Origin: Chitinophagaceae bacterium
GTDB taxonomy: Bacteria; Bacteroidota; Bacteroidia; Chitinophagales; Chitinophagaceae
NCBI GenBank assembly: GCA_016708765.1
Contig: JADJFD010000001.1
Coordinates: 682,001-746,000 of the forward strand
Reading direction: 5' to 3'
Length of the DNA stretch: 64,000 bases
Shown here: piece after piece, positions 9,316 to 18,103 of the stretch
Numbering within the stretch: the first letter of the stretch is position 1
Layout of the letters: the number at the start of each line of letters is the position of its first letter
The notes under the pieces: generated by a model
What the model was told of the DNA's origin: nothing
Databases searched by the model: none
What the model saw: only the letters and a program-made list of their open reading frames with translations
Position numbers and translations under genes: made by a program

Positions 9316-10788
9316 TTACTTACAAGCCCTCATCAGTGCAATTTCCAGAGCTTCCATAAATTCCTTTTCAGCTGCGGGGGAGTCAAAAGTAGTCCAGCAA
9401 TCTGTTGAAAGATGTTTTACTGATTGCCATCCTAAATCATCATGATCTGCTTTTACAAAAACACCACCAATCGGCTGCCATTTACCATTTAAACATTTGT
9501 ATTCAATGTCATAATCTATCCATTTTCTAATCACATGAATGGAGTAAGAAAAAGCTTTTGCTGTCGAAAATGCTTTTGCCATTTTCTCGGCTATATCCGT
9601 GGCTTTATCCAATTCAGCCTTTTCCAGCAATTCCTTTATTTTATCATATATTTCATCGCCTTCTTTAGTAAATCCACAACGCAAGACTTTTCTTTCAATT
9701 ATTTCACATTTAAACGTTTTATGCCATCGCCATTTAATTGTTGCGCCTTCAGGATTACAAGGTATATCTCCCCTATAACCATAGGATCCAGGATAACCAC
9801 TTTCATTTTTCAATTCATGTAAATCAAACCATCCTCCAGATTCTTTATTAGTTAAATCTAGATCAACATTTATATTGAATGATCCTGTTTTTAAGCTTTG
9901 AATATTAAACCTCCTCTCATAACTGCCTGAATTAATACTATCTGGGATTAAACTTATTTTCAAAAAATTAGATGGAAACAATGCTATTGTTTCAGTAGTT
10001 ATATTTGTTAACGTAAGTGTAGCAGTGTCTGGCAAATTTTCTAACCCAGTTATTTTTACATCAATAAATGTCTTTTCTCCTTTAAGCAGGTTTAGCCTAC
10101 CAGCTGAAATTTTCATGTTTACAGCTGAAATGATTTGACTACATAGTTGCCTCCCATTTTCCTGAATGCTCAGATAGTTTACGGCCTTTGCATTTTCAGG
10201 GAACTTAATTACACAGCCACGGGGTGATTCTGCTAACACAGTTACTGGCAGACTTCCAATAGAGCATAACGTATTGCTACTATTACCATCAAAAGGGCCA
10301 GGTATGTTTAAAGCTGAACCAGTAAGTGCATGTGACGGAATTACACAAACGTCATATGGTATAATTTGTATTTTATTGGGCACTTTAACGTCTACAACTT
10401 CTCCATGTAATGTTTGAACACTACTGATTAATTCCATCTGGCCGTTTACAGGTTTGCCAGTTTGAATTGACAACTGAATTGAATTATAAGTTTTGTTACC
10501 AACTGGAAATTTTTCATCATTAAAACTTATTGAATATTTTCTTAATTCTGCCAGGTTCTTTTCTTTCTTTCGGGCATTGTTTCCTGAAGGTTCTGAAACA
10601 ACAGTTCCCGAAATAATATCTCCCTGTCGGATATCATCCGGTAAATAGACTTTTATGACACCGTTTGGAGTATTGAAAGTAGCTGTTGTTAGCCCTTTCT
10701 CACTTGAAATTTTCTGAGCCCAGATTATTGATGCGGGTACAAGCAGGAATAAAGAGAGCAATGCGGAGAAGTGAAGTAGCTTTCTCAT
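9316..10788 (-). CDS. Hypothetical secreted protein
   Basis: An unrecognised 490-residue protein with a signal peptide (about residues 1-25, ending IIWAQ). Residues ~30-330 look beta-rich. The C-terminal third is helical (KELLEKAELDKATDIAEKMAKAFSTAKAF) and ends in a region with several cysteines. Cysteines at several sites suggest disulfides in the periplasm or outside. No catalytic motif is seen. It is a single gene with a 242-bp gap before the divergent TonB-like gene. Confidence 0.7.
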   Translation of the reverse strand: MRKLLHFSALLSLFLLVPASIIWAQKISSEKGLTTATFNTPNGVIKVYLPDDIRQGDIISGTVVSEPSGNNARKKEKNLAELRKYSISFNDEKFPVGNKTYNSIQLSIQTGKPVNGQMELISSVQTLHGEVVDVKVPNKIQIIPYDVCVIPSHALTGSALNIPGPFDGNSSNTLCSIGSLPVTVLAESPRGCVIKFPENAKAVNYLSIQENGRQLCSQIISAVNMKISAGRLNLLKGEKTFIDVKITGLENLPDTATLTLTNITTETIALFPSNFLKISLIPDSINSGSYERRFNIQSLKTGSFNINVDLDLTNKESGGWFDLHELKNESGYPGSYGYRGDIPCNPEGATIKWRWHKTFKCEIIERKVLRCGFTKEGDEIYDKIKELLEKAELDKATDIAEKMAKAFSTAKAFSYSIHVIRKWIDYDIEYKCLNGKWQPIGGVFVKADHDDLGWQSVKHLSTDCWTTFDSPAAEKEFMEALEIALMRACK

Positions 10789-10979
10789 TGCAGTGCTTTT
10801 GTTAAAATTAAAACAGTTTTTGAAACAAATTAAAATAAATTGTAAACTTCAGATTTTGAATACTTCATATTCTTATTTAAAAGAGTAATAATAAACTGTC
10901 ATTTTAACATTTAATAAATAGGTTTTTATGCAAGTTGCATGGCATTTGCATCGTTACTAACGGGTGTGAACAATAATAG

Positions 10980-11011
10980 TTTGCTCCCCGAATCACCAAA
11001 ATGTAAATTTG
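10980..11011 (+). promoter_or_regulatory. Promoter (TTTG-N20-TAAATTTG) of the TonB-like gene; decides its start
   Basis: TTTG at 10980-10983 and TAAATTTG at 11004-11011 fit the Bacteroidota consensus with 20-bp spacing. The first ATG of the frame (11013) is one base after the -7 box, so it would lie upstream of, or at, the expected transcript start. The ATG at 11031 is therefore the likelier start. Confidence 0.55.
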
Positions 11012-11030
11012 TATGAATAACTATTACACT

Positions 11031-11891
11031 ATGTCAGCATCTCTTGAAATAAAGAATCGTAAACAGGCTACGCTGATTACCGTTGGTTTTGCCATTTCCG
11101 CCATATTATTGATGATTTTGCTCAAATGGAAATTACCTGAGTTTACAAAAACACTTTATGAACCTGGCATTGAAGTCGAGTTAAACTTACCAGAAGAACC
11201 AGAATTACTGGCAGATGGCGGCGGCGGCGGTGGAAATCCTGTTCAGGCAGCAGGTGTTGCGGGAATTGCAGATTATACACCACCAACACCCGGTGAAAAT
11301 CTGGATTCTAAAGACATTGAAGATTTTAACGATAATAATAGCCCTGCAATTACAAAGCCCGTTGCTACAAAACCTAAAGCAACAACAATTACTAATACAT
11401 CTGTTGTGAAAGCTGACCCGAAACCAGTCGTTGAGGTTCCAGCTCCAAAAGTTCCAAAAGCTGTTTTGGGAAAAACTACAACAGGAACTGGTCGTGGTGG
11501 CGGTGCTGCAGATGATTATGATAAAGCTGGCGGTCGTGGAACCGGAAGTGGTGTAGGTAATGGAAGTGGAACTGGTGGTGGAAGCGGCACTGGCAATGGC
11601 GGTGGAAATGGATCTGGTAATGGAAGTGGTAGCGGCTCTAAAGTAATGGGTGGCGATCGTAAAATTATCCGTCACTATTCATTTCAGGGAGATTTGGAAA
11701 AAGCAACCGTCTATGCAAACATCAGTGTTTCTCCAGAAGGAACCGGACGATTCGTAAGCATAGCTAGAGGTTCATCGAGCAGTAACAATGCTTATAAAAC
11801 GGCTATTAAACAATATCTACAAAATATTCGTTTTGATAAATCTGATCATGAATCGATGGTAACAGTACGTTTCAATTTTGAAGTAAACTAA
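11031..11891 (+). CDS. TonB-like energy transducer with Gly-rich linker
   Basis: A 286-residue protein from the chosen start; starting at 11013 would add six residues. One membrane helix lies near residues 16-34. A Pro/Lys-rich stretch (TKPVATKPKATT..., PAPKVPKAV) and a long Gly/Ser/Asn linker (about residues 150-208) span the periplasm. A small C-terminal domain (VYANISVSPEGTGRF..., VTVRFNFEV) resembles the TonB C-terminal fold. This architecture fits proteins coupling inner-membrane proton motive force to outer-membrane receptors. No ExbB/ExbD genes are next to it. The linker is low-complexity DNA. It is probably monocistronic or co-transcribed with folC 72 bp later. Confidence 0.75.
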   Translation: MSASLEIKNRKQATLITVGFAISAILLMILLKWKLPEFTKTLYEPGIEVELNLPEEPELLADGGGGGGNPVQAAGVAGIADYTPPTPGENLDSKDIEDFNDNNSPAITKPVATKPKATTITNTSVVKADPKPVVEVPAPKVPKAVLGKTTTGTGRGGGAADDYDKAGGRGTGSGVGNGSGTGGGSGTGNGGGNGSGNGSGSGSKVMGGDRKIIRHYSFQGDLEKATVYANISVSPEGTGRFVSIARGSSSSNNAYKTAIKQYLQNIRFDKSDHESMVTVRFNFEVN

Positions 11892-11963
11892 CAAGAAATA
11901 AAATTTTGTTGAAGGGATGTTGTGACCACAAATCATAACATCCCTTTCTTATTTTTGTTAAGT

Positions 11964-13256
11964 ATGGATTATCAGCAAACAACAGAGTATTTATTCAGCC
12001 GCTTACCAATGTTCAGCAGAATTGGCGCAGCAGCTTATAAAGCTGATCTTACTAACACCATTGAACTTTGCAATGCTCTCGACAATCCACAACAAAAATT
12101 CAAAACAGTTCATGTTGCCGGTACTAATGGCAAAGGCTCTGTAAGCCATATGCTGGCAGCCATTTTACAAACTGCTGGTTATAAAACCGGTTTATATACT
12201 TCTCCTCACTTAAAAGATTTTAGGGAAAGAATTAAGATAGATGGCAAAATGGTGAGTGAAGAATTTGTAATTGATTTTACAAACAAAATAAAACCTCAGA
12301 TTGAGAAACTCGAACCCAGTTTTTTTGAAATCACTGTAGCAATGGCCTTCGAGTATTTTGCACAAGAAAAAGTAGACATAGCCATTATTGAAACTGGAAT
12401 GGGTGGAAGGCTGGACAGCACCAATATTATTACTCCTGAAGTTTCTGTAATTACAAATATTGGATACGACCATATGCAATTCTTGGGAGACACATTGGAG
12501 AAAATTGCAGCTGAGAAAGCTGGAATCATCAAACCTAGAATTCCTGTTGTGATAGGCGAAGTGACGAATAAGACTAAACCAGTTTTTGAAATGACCGCAT
12601 TTGAAAAAGCTTCTCCTATATCAATTGCCTCAAAAAACAGGATGATATCAGATTTTCATTGGGAAAATAATGAATTAGTGGTTGAAGTTTCAGAAGAGAA
12701 TAATGCGGATCATAAGAAATATCATTTGGATTTACCGGGCATTTATCAGTTAAAAAATGTATTGACAGTTATTGAATGTTGTAAACAATTAAAAAGAAAA
12801 GGTTGGAATATACAGGAAGAACATATTAGGGAAGGTTTGCACAATACAAAAAAAATAACTGGACTTCATGGTCGTTGGGAGTCAATCCGAAACTCTCCCA
12901 CCGTTATTGTAGACGTGGCCCATAATGCAGACGGTATCAATAAAATGATTAGCCAAATAGAGTTAACAAAGCATAAAAACCTTCATTTAATATTTGGTAT
13001 GGTTGCAGATAAAGATGTTGAACAAATTGTTGAACAATTACCCACTTATGCATTATACTACTTTACAAAAGCCCAAATTCCTAGAGCGATGTCAGAAATA
13101 AAATTGAAAGAATTAGGAAATCAGTCTGGATTAAGAGGAAATTCTTTTCCAAATGTAAACTTAGCGTTAGAAGCAGCCTTGGTAAAAGCAGATTCCGATG
13201 ATTTAATTATCATTTTTGGAAGTATTTTTCTTGCTTCAGAAATAAATATACAGTAA
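11964..13256 (+). CDS. folC: Folylpolyglutamate synthase / dihydrofolate synthase
   Basis: A 430-residue Mur-ligase-family enzyme that adds glutamate to (dihydro)folate using ATP. The P-loop GTNGKGS is at residues 53-59, followed by GLYTSPHL, the ETGMGGRLDSTN motif and the C-terminal VVDVAHNADG motif. The frame also opens at a GTG at 11922, but those 14 residues are hydrophobic and not family-like, so the ATG at 11964 is chosen. It converges with the Nudix gene, 20 bp apart. Confidence 0.94.
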   Translation: MDYQQTTEYLFSRLPMFSRIGAAAYKADLTNTIELCNALDNPQQKFKTVHVAGTNGKGSVSHMLAAILQTAGYKTGLYTSPHLKDFRERIKIDGKMVSEEFVIDFTNKIKPQIEKLEPSFFEITVAMAFEYFAQEKVDIAIIETGMGGRLDSTNIITPEVSVITNIGYDHMQFLGDTLEKIAAEKAGIIKPRIPVVIGEVTNKTKPVFEMTAFEKASPISIASKNRMISDFHWENNELVVEVSEENNADHKKYHLDLPGIYQLKNVLTVIECCKQLKRKGWNIQEEHIREGLHNTKKITGLHGRWESIRNSPTVIVDVAHNADGINKMISQIELTKHKNLHLIFGMVADKDVEQIVEQLPTYALYYFTKAQIPRAMSEIKLKELGNQSGLRGNSFPNVNLALEAALVKADSDDLIIIFGSIFLASEINIQ

Positions 13257-13276
13257 CTTATTAAAATATACCGAAA

Positions 13277-13834
13277 TCAAAATTGTATTTCTTCGAGCTG
13301 TAGCAAGGCATACAAAATGCAACTAACATGCATTGCCTGCATAATCTTATTTTCTTTTATTAGATTCTTTAATTCATCAATACTCAATAATACAATTTCT
13401 ATTTCTTCATTTTCATCCAGTTGTTGCTCTGCAATCTTCTTTCCACCTGTGGCAAGAAACATATGCAAAAGATTACTGTTGGTAGAGGGATTAGGAGAAA
13501 TTTTCCCGAGATATTTATAATCTGAAAAGATATAGCCAGTTTCTTCCAATAATTCCCTTGCCGCAGCTTCTTTAAAATCAGCATCGGTATCATCTACACA
13601 GCCTCCAGGTATTTCTATACAAGTTTCGCCCAATGCATGACGATATTGACGTACCATAATTATTTTTCCATCTTCTGTAACGGGAACTGCCCCAACCCAT
13701 GTTGGAAAATCATAAACATAATAGGGATCAACAATTTTTCCTTGAGGTGTTTCGCAAACCTCTTTTCTAACTTTGAACCAGCGGTCGTTAAAGAGTTGTT
13801 CGGATGAGAGAGTTTTCCATTTAAGGTCTGCCAT
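13277..13834 (-). CDS. Nudix hydrolase (ADP-ribose pyrophosphatase-like)
   Basis: A 185-residue Nudix protein. The Nudix box spans about residues 77-101, beginning GGCVDD and ending ARELLEETGY, so the REuxEExGu core is intact. The N-terminal WKTLSSEQLFNDRWFKVRKE segment and the later LGKISPNPSTNSNLLHMFLA segment match the ADP-ribose/NUDT5-like branch. It is likely to clear ADP-ribose or related nucleotide sugars; the exact substrate is inferred. Confidence 0.88.
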   Translation of the reverse strand: MADLKWKTLSSEQLFNDRWFKVRKEVCETPQGKIVDPYYVYDFPTWVGAVPVTEDGKIIMVRQYRHALGETCIEIPGGCVDDTDADFKEAAARELLEETGYIFSDYKYLGKISPNPSTNSNLLHMFLATGGKKIAEQQLDENEEIEIVLLSIDELKNLIKENKIMQAMHVSCILYALLQLEEIQF

Positions 13835-13868
13835 AAAATTAATCTATACCATTAAAAAGTACGTTCTA

Positions 13869-14414
13869 TCACCAGCCCATTCTTTCTCTTAGAGTAGTAA
13901 TATGTGCCACATGATGTTTACTGTGCCAGGCATACATTCCTAGTAAATACCAGAGACGTAAGGTCTTTTTATGTTCGGGATGAAAAACAGTTCTGTTATT
14001 CCATTCGTCATCCGTTACATACTTCAATGCTTCAAACCAACGGGAATGCAACGCATGAAGTAATGTCGTCGAAATATTTATTGGAAGCTTTTTCACATCA
14101 TTCATCTCTGCCCACAGATTCTCATCATATGTTTTTATAGTTGGATTCTCCTCTGTTAGTGCAACTTTAAATCTGCAATAGGCATTCATGTGGCTATCTG
14201 CAACATGATGCACTACTTGATGGACAGTCCATCCTCCTTCTCTATACGGTGTTTGCAGCTGCGCCTCATCAAGGTTTAGTATTGCATTTTCAAGATGAAC
14301 TGGCAAAAATTTAATTTCTGCCAGCCATTCCACTTTTTGTTCAATAGAAAATGGCTTTGGCTCATATTCACCAATCGGATAACGAGGATCAATTGCAATT
14401 GCGGACATAAGCAT
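13869..14414 (-). CDS. YfiT/BstA-like bacillithiol S-transferase (DinB fold)
   Basis: A 181-residue four-helix DinB-superfamily protein. The start is at 14414 or, two codons in, 14408. It carries the YfiT signature: RYPIGEY near the N-terminus, GGWTVHQVVHHVADSHMNAY in the middle and YAWHSKHHVAHIT near the C-terminus. The histidines of the last two form the divalent metal site. Members conjugate bacillithiol to electrophiles, and older annotations read putative metal-dependent hydrolase. bshB1 and bshC in the same window support that role. It lies 4 bp upstream of the FKBP gene end, possibly one transcript. Confidence 0.85.
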   Translation of the reverse strand: MLMSAIAIDPRYPIGEYEPKPFSIEQKVEWLAEIKFLPVHLENAILNLDEAQLQTPYREGGWTVHQVVHHVADSHMNAYCRFKVALTEENPTIKTYDENLWAEMNDVKKLPINISTTLLHALHSRWFEALKYVTDDEWNNRTVFHPEHKKTLRLWYLLGMYAWHSKHHVAHITTLRERMGW

Positions 14415-14418
14415 GTTT

Positions 14419-14856
14419 TTATTTTACGATTTCCAAAAGTTCTACTTCAAATATCAAAGTAGCGCCTCCAGGTATATCACTTCCGGCTCCTCGATCGCCA
14501 TAAGCTAATTCTGATGGAATCCATAAACGCCAATGGCTTCCTTCTTTCATCATTGGCAAAGCAATTTGCCAACCTTTTATTAATGCTTTTAATGGCGCAG
14601 AAAATGGCTGACCTCTTTTAAAAGAATTATCAAACTCTTTTCCATCTAGCAATGTTCCTTTGTAGTGTGCTTTCACCGTATCATTTACATCTGGCAATGC
14701 TCCAGTACCTTCCTTTAAAACGAGGTATTGAATACCAACAGGTAACTCAACAACTCCTTCTACTGATTTATTCGTTTCTAAGAATACAGCTCCGGCTTTT
14801 TTTTGTGCTTCAATTTTGTCTGACATATATTGTTTTAATTTATTTTGAATACTCAT
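14419..14856 (-). CDS. FKBP-type peptidyl-prolyl cis-trans isomerase
   Basis: A 145-residue protein with a short charged N-terminal helix (residues 1-40) followed by one FKBP domain: VKAHYKGTLLDGKEFDNSF, PFSAPL, IKGWQIALPMMKEGSHWRLWIPSELAYG and IPGGATLIFEVELL. These are the canonical strands and active-site aromatics. No signal peptide is seen, so it is probably cytoplasmic. It catalyses proline isomerisation in protein folding. Confidence 0.92.
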   Translation of the reverse strand: MSIQNKLKQYMSDKIEAQKKAGAVFLETNKSVEGVVELPVGIQYLVLKEGTGALPDVNDTVKAHYKGTLLDGKEFDNSFKRGQPFSAPLKALIKGWQIALPMMKEGSHWRLWIPSELAYGDRGAGSDIPGGATLIFEVELLEIVK

Positions 14857-14863
14857 ATCGGTA

Positions 14864-14913
14864 AACGGAACTCCATTCCGTTCTTTTATTGGTTCACGGA
14901 ACTCTGTTCCGTT
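14864..14913. repeat. Two copies of an ACGGAA-N5-TTCCGT palindrome
   Basis: ACGGAACTCCATTCCGT at 14865-14881 and ACGGAACTCTGTTCCGT at 14896-14912 are 17-bp palindromes with start points 31 bp apart. The second overlaps the TAA stop of the ABC ATPase gene (minus strand). They look like a short dispersed hairpin element and could act as a processing or termination signal between the ABC and FKBP genes. Confidence 0.6.
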
Positions 14914-15673
14914 ATCCCTCTCTTAATGAATGTCCTGTCAAGCCAATAAACACATCTTCAAGGTTCGCCAGTTTCATTTCTTTCTTTCTGTCAAAACCAG
15001 CAGCAATCAAATTATCAATTAACTGATCTGGTGTATCTAATGCAATAATATTTCCATCATCAATAATTGCAACTCTATCACACAAATATTCTGCTTCATC
15101 CATATAATGTGTTGTAATGATAACTGTTGTTCCTCTTTCTCTTATTTTCTTTACCAGTTCCCAAAGATTTCTTCTGGCCTGCGGATCTAAACCTGTTGTA
15201 GGCTCATCCAAGAATACAACTCTCGGTTCATTGATTAACGTTGTTGCAACAGAAAAACGCTGCTTCTGCCCACCACTCAGCTCTTTCACTTTTGCTTTTG
15301 CCTTATCTTTCAAGTTCACCATTTCCAGCAATTCCATCGGGTCCACTTTTCTATTGTACAACCCACAAAAAAGTTCAATCAATTGTGTAAGATTCAATCC
15401 CGGATAATAACCACTGGATTGTAGCTGGACTCCTATAATTTTTTTTATCTCCCCCGGAGATTTATCGAGATTAAGCCCATCCACAATAACTTCACCACTG
15501 GTTTTCATTCTCAAAGTCTCAATTATTTCCAAAGTGGTTGATTTACCTGCTCCATTAGGCCCTAGCAAACCAAAAATTTCTCCTTCATACACATCAAAAG
15601 AAATACCTTTCACTGCATTAAAACTGCCATAATTTTTTATAAGATCCTTTACAGAAATAACTATATTCTTCAT
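14912..15673 (-). CDS. ABC transporter ATP-binding protein
   Basis: A 253-residue ATPase of the CcmA/DrrA type used by ABC-2 exporters. Walker A GPNGAGKST is at 38-46, signature LSGGQ at 132-136, and Walker B VVFLDEP at 152-158. The Q-loop LQSSGYYPGLN and switch His (ITTHYMDEAE) are also present, so it should be catalytically intact. No permease gene is adjacent, as fbp lies upstream and FKBP downstream, so its partner must be encoded elsewhere. Substrate is unknown. Confidence 0.92.
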   Translation of the reverse strand: MKNIVISVKDLIKNYGSFNAVKGISFDVYEGEIFGLLGPNGAGKSTTLEIIETLRMKTSGEVIVDGLNLDKSPGEIKKIIGVQLQSSGYYPGLNLTQLIELFCGLYNRKVDPMELLEMVNLKDKAKAKVKELSGGQKQRFSVATTLINEPRVVFLDEPTTGLDPQARRNLWELVKKIRERGTTVIITTHYMDEAEYLCDRVAIIDDGNIIALDTPDQLIDNLIAAGFDRKKEMKLANLEDVFIGLTGHSLREG

Positions 15674-15682
15674 ACTACAAAA

Positions 15683-16690
15683 TTAATCAAGATAAGTATC
15701 TAATTCGTCCATCATCAATTTACTACCAATAAACATTGGTGTACGTTGATGCAATTCTGTTGGTATCACATCCAAAATTCTAATTCTTCCATCGGTAGCT
15801 CTTCCTCCAGCAACGGATACTATAAATGCGAAAGGATTGCACTCATATAACAACCTAAGTTTTCCTTCGGGTCTGTCCGTTGTTCCGGGATACATAAATA
15901 TTCCGCCTTTTATCAGGTTTCGATGCACATCGGAAACCATACTGCCAATATAACGTTGTGTATAAGGGCCGCCATTTGTTTTATCTTTCTTTTGACAAGC
16001 AGTAATATATTTTTTCACTCCTTCATCATACTGAAAGAAGTTTCCATGATTGACTGAATATAATTTTCCAGTATCAGGACATTTTATATTAGGGTGGCTA
16101 AGAGCCCATTCACCAATGGAGGGATCTAATGTAAAACCATTTACTCCTCGTCTGGTAGCATACACCAGCATGGTAGAAGAGCCATACACAATATATCCTG
16201 CTGCTACTTGCTGGTTTCCCGGTTGTAAAAAATCTTCTTCTTTTACTACGGTTCCGATTGGAGTTACCCTTTTATACACTGAAAAAATAGTACCTATAGA
16301 AACATTTACATCAATATTACTGCTACCATCTAACGGATCGTAGAGGCAAACATATTTTGAGTTCACACTTTTTGCATCATCAAAAGCAACAAATTCATCT
16401 AGCTCTTCGCTTGCAATACCAGCACAACTAATCCCATGTCGAAGAATTCCGGTAAACTGATCGTTGGCATATATATCAAGCTTTTTAACTTCTTCTCCTT
16501 GTATATTAATAGAACCATGATCGCCAAGAATGTCAACGAGTCCTGCTTTATTCACTTCCACATTCACTCTTTTTGCAGCCAAGCCAATATTTCGCAAAAG
16601 GTTAGAAAGTTCTCCAGTTGCATGAGGAACATCTCTTAACTGTTGAATAGTAAATTCATCAAGCGTCTGTACTTTGCGATTTATGTCCAT
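15683..16690 (-). CDS. fbp: Fructose-1,6-bisphosphatase class I
   Basis: A 335-residue cytosolic enzyme that removes the 1-phosphate from fructose-1,6-bisphosphate in gluconeogenesis. The metal/phosphate motif DPLDGSSN is at 118-125, with upstream acidic ligands in EELDEF (96-100). Later motifs RYIGSMVSDVHRNL and GGIFMYPG...PEGKLRLLYECNP line the sugar site. Length and motifs are normal. The ABC ATPase gene starts 9 bp after its stop, so they may share a transcript. CAAAAATA at 16713-16720 reads as a TATTTTTG -7 box on the minus strand. Confidence 0.95.
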   Translation of the reverse strand: MDINRKVQTLDEFTIQQLRDVPHATGELSNLLRNIGLAAKRVNVEVNKAGLVDILGDHGSINIQGEEVKKLDIYANDQFTGILRHGISCAGIASEELDEFVAFDDAKSVNSKYVCLYDPLDGSSNIDVNVSIGTIFSVYKRVTPIGTVVKEEDFLQPGNQQVAAGYIVYGSSTMLVYATRRGVNGFTLDPSIGEWALSHPNIKCPDTGKLYSVNHGNFFQYDEGVKKYITACQKKDKTNGGPYTQRYIGSMVSDVHRNLIKGGIFMYPGTTDRPEGKLRLLYECNPFAFIVSVAGGRATDGRIRILDVIPTELHQRTPMFIGSKLMMDELDTYLD

Positions 16691-16837
16691 TTTGAGATGA
16701 TTTAGATACTAACAAAAATAAGGGATTGGCAGATAGTTAAAAAGCCACTCCATAAGAAGTAATCACCTAAGAATCCTGAAAAAAGCAAACATTTTGGCGA
16801 CATTTGCACACTTATCATTAAATCAGCAATAAAAAGC

Positions 16838-18100
16838 ATGAAGGTTTTCAAATTTGGAGGAGCATCTGTTAGCAGCGTAGAAAGGATTCTGAATCTTGGT
16901 CATATAATGAAACATTGGGACAATGAAAAAATTGTCGTTATAGTTTCAGCCATGGGCAAAACAACTAATGCTTTAGAAAAAGTAGTAGAAGCATTTGTTG
17001 CGGATAGAAAAGAAGATGCCTTACAGTTATTCAATCAAATTAAACAACAACACCTTTCCACCGCCAAATACGTTTTAGTTACTAACTATCTTTCTTGCGA
17101 AAAAAAGTTAAAAGATTTTTTTACTGAAGTTGAATGGCTACTACATGATAAGCCTGTAAGAGATTATGATTACTACTACGATCAGATTGTTTGTGTCGGT
17201 GAATTATTATCCACTACTATCATCAGTGCATATTTAAACGAAATAGGAATTAAAAATACCTGGCTTGATGTACGAGATATTATTCGAACTGATGATGATT
17301 TTAGAAATGCTGGTATAGATTGGGATTTCACAAAGCAAAGAGTAGAGGAAATCATAAAGCCATCATTCGAAAAAACCAAGATTGTAATGATGCAGGGTTT
17401 CATTGGCGCAACAGATGAAAATGAAAGCACCACACTTGGCCGAGAAGGAAGTGATTATACTGCTGCGGTTTTTGCGAATATGCTTGATGCAGAAAATGTG
17501 ACCATTTGGAAAGATGTGGAAAGTATAATGAATGCCGATCCAAAACAATTTACTGATGCAATACCTATTGCCGAGCTAAATTATAAAGAAACCATAGAAA
17601 TGGCCTATTACGGTGCACAGATTATTCACCCAAAAACAATTAAGCCATTACAAAACAAAAATATTCCATTGATTGTAAAATGCTTTATTGACCCAACACT
17701 ACTAGGAACACTAATTCACAACAACTCGATACAAAACCTTCCGCCAATCATTGTGTTGAAAGAAAAACAAGTAATGCTGAAAGTAACTACAAAGGATTTC
17801 TCATTTGTGGGAGACCATGAAGTAAGACGTTTATATCAACTGTTTGAAGCATTACATATAAAACCAAACCTTACACAGATAGGTGCAATTAATTTTACTT
17901 GTGTATTAGATTACTGGCCGGAGAAAATCGAAAAGCTGGCACTGCAAGCTTCTGAGTTTTTGAATGTAGAAGTAACAAAAGAGTTGTCGCTATTAACGAT
18001 ACGACATTACACAAAAGAAAAGTTTGAAGAATTAACTAAGGAGAAAACTATTATTCTCCGTCAACAAACAACTGACACTATTCAAGTTTTGATGAAATAA
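16838..18100 (+). CDS. Aspartate kinase (monofunctional)
   Basis: A 420-residue enzyme that phosphorylates aspartate at the head of the lysine/threonine/methionine pathway. The N-terminal KFGGASV is at 4-10, with GREGSDYTAA and WKDVESIMNADPK in the kinase core. About 110 C-terminal residues could hold ACT-like regulatory domains. There is no homoserine dehydrogenase domain, unlike ThrA. No leader peptide or riboswitch was recognised in the 147 bp upstream. It converges with the next gene, 3 bp apart. Confidence 0.93.
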   Translation: MKVFKFGGASVSSVERILNLGHIMKHWDNEKIVVIVSAMGKTTNALEKVVEAFVADRKEDALQLFNQIKQQHLSTAKYVLVTNYLSCEKKLKDFFTEVEWLLHDKPVRDYDYYYDQIVCVGELLSTTIISAYLNEIGIKNTWLDVRDIIRTDDDFRNAGIDWDFTKQRVEEIIKPSFEKTKIVMMQGFIGATDENESTTLGREGSDYTAAVFANMLDAENVTIWKDVESIMNADPKQFTDAIPIAELNYKETIEMAYYGAQIIHPKTIKPLQNKNIPLIVKCFIDPTLLGTLIHNNSIQNLPPIIVLKEKQVMLKVTTKDFSFVGDHEVRRLYQLFEALHIKPNLTQIGAINFTCVLDYWPEKIEKLALQASEFLNVEVTKELSLLTIRHYTKEKFEELTKEKTIILRQQTTDTIQVLMK

Positions 18101-18103
18101 AAG

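Noticed and set aside
11205..11675. 156-residue minus-strand frame
   Set aside because: It is the complement of the Gly/Ser-rich TonB linker and has very low complexity (Ser/Thr/Cys/Ile).
16691..16837. Lysine-type riboswitch before aspartate kinase
   Set aside because: The 147-bp gap is too short and shows no multi-helix pattern.
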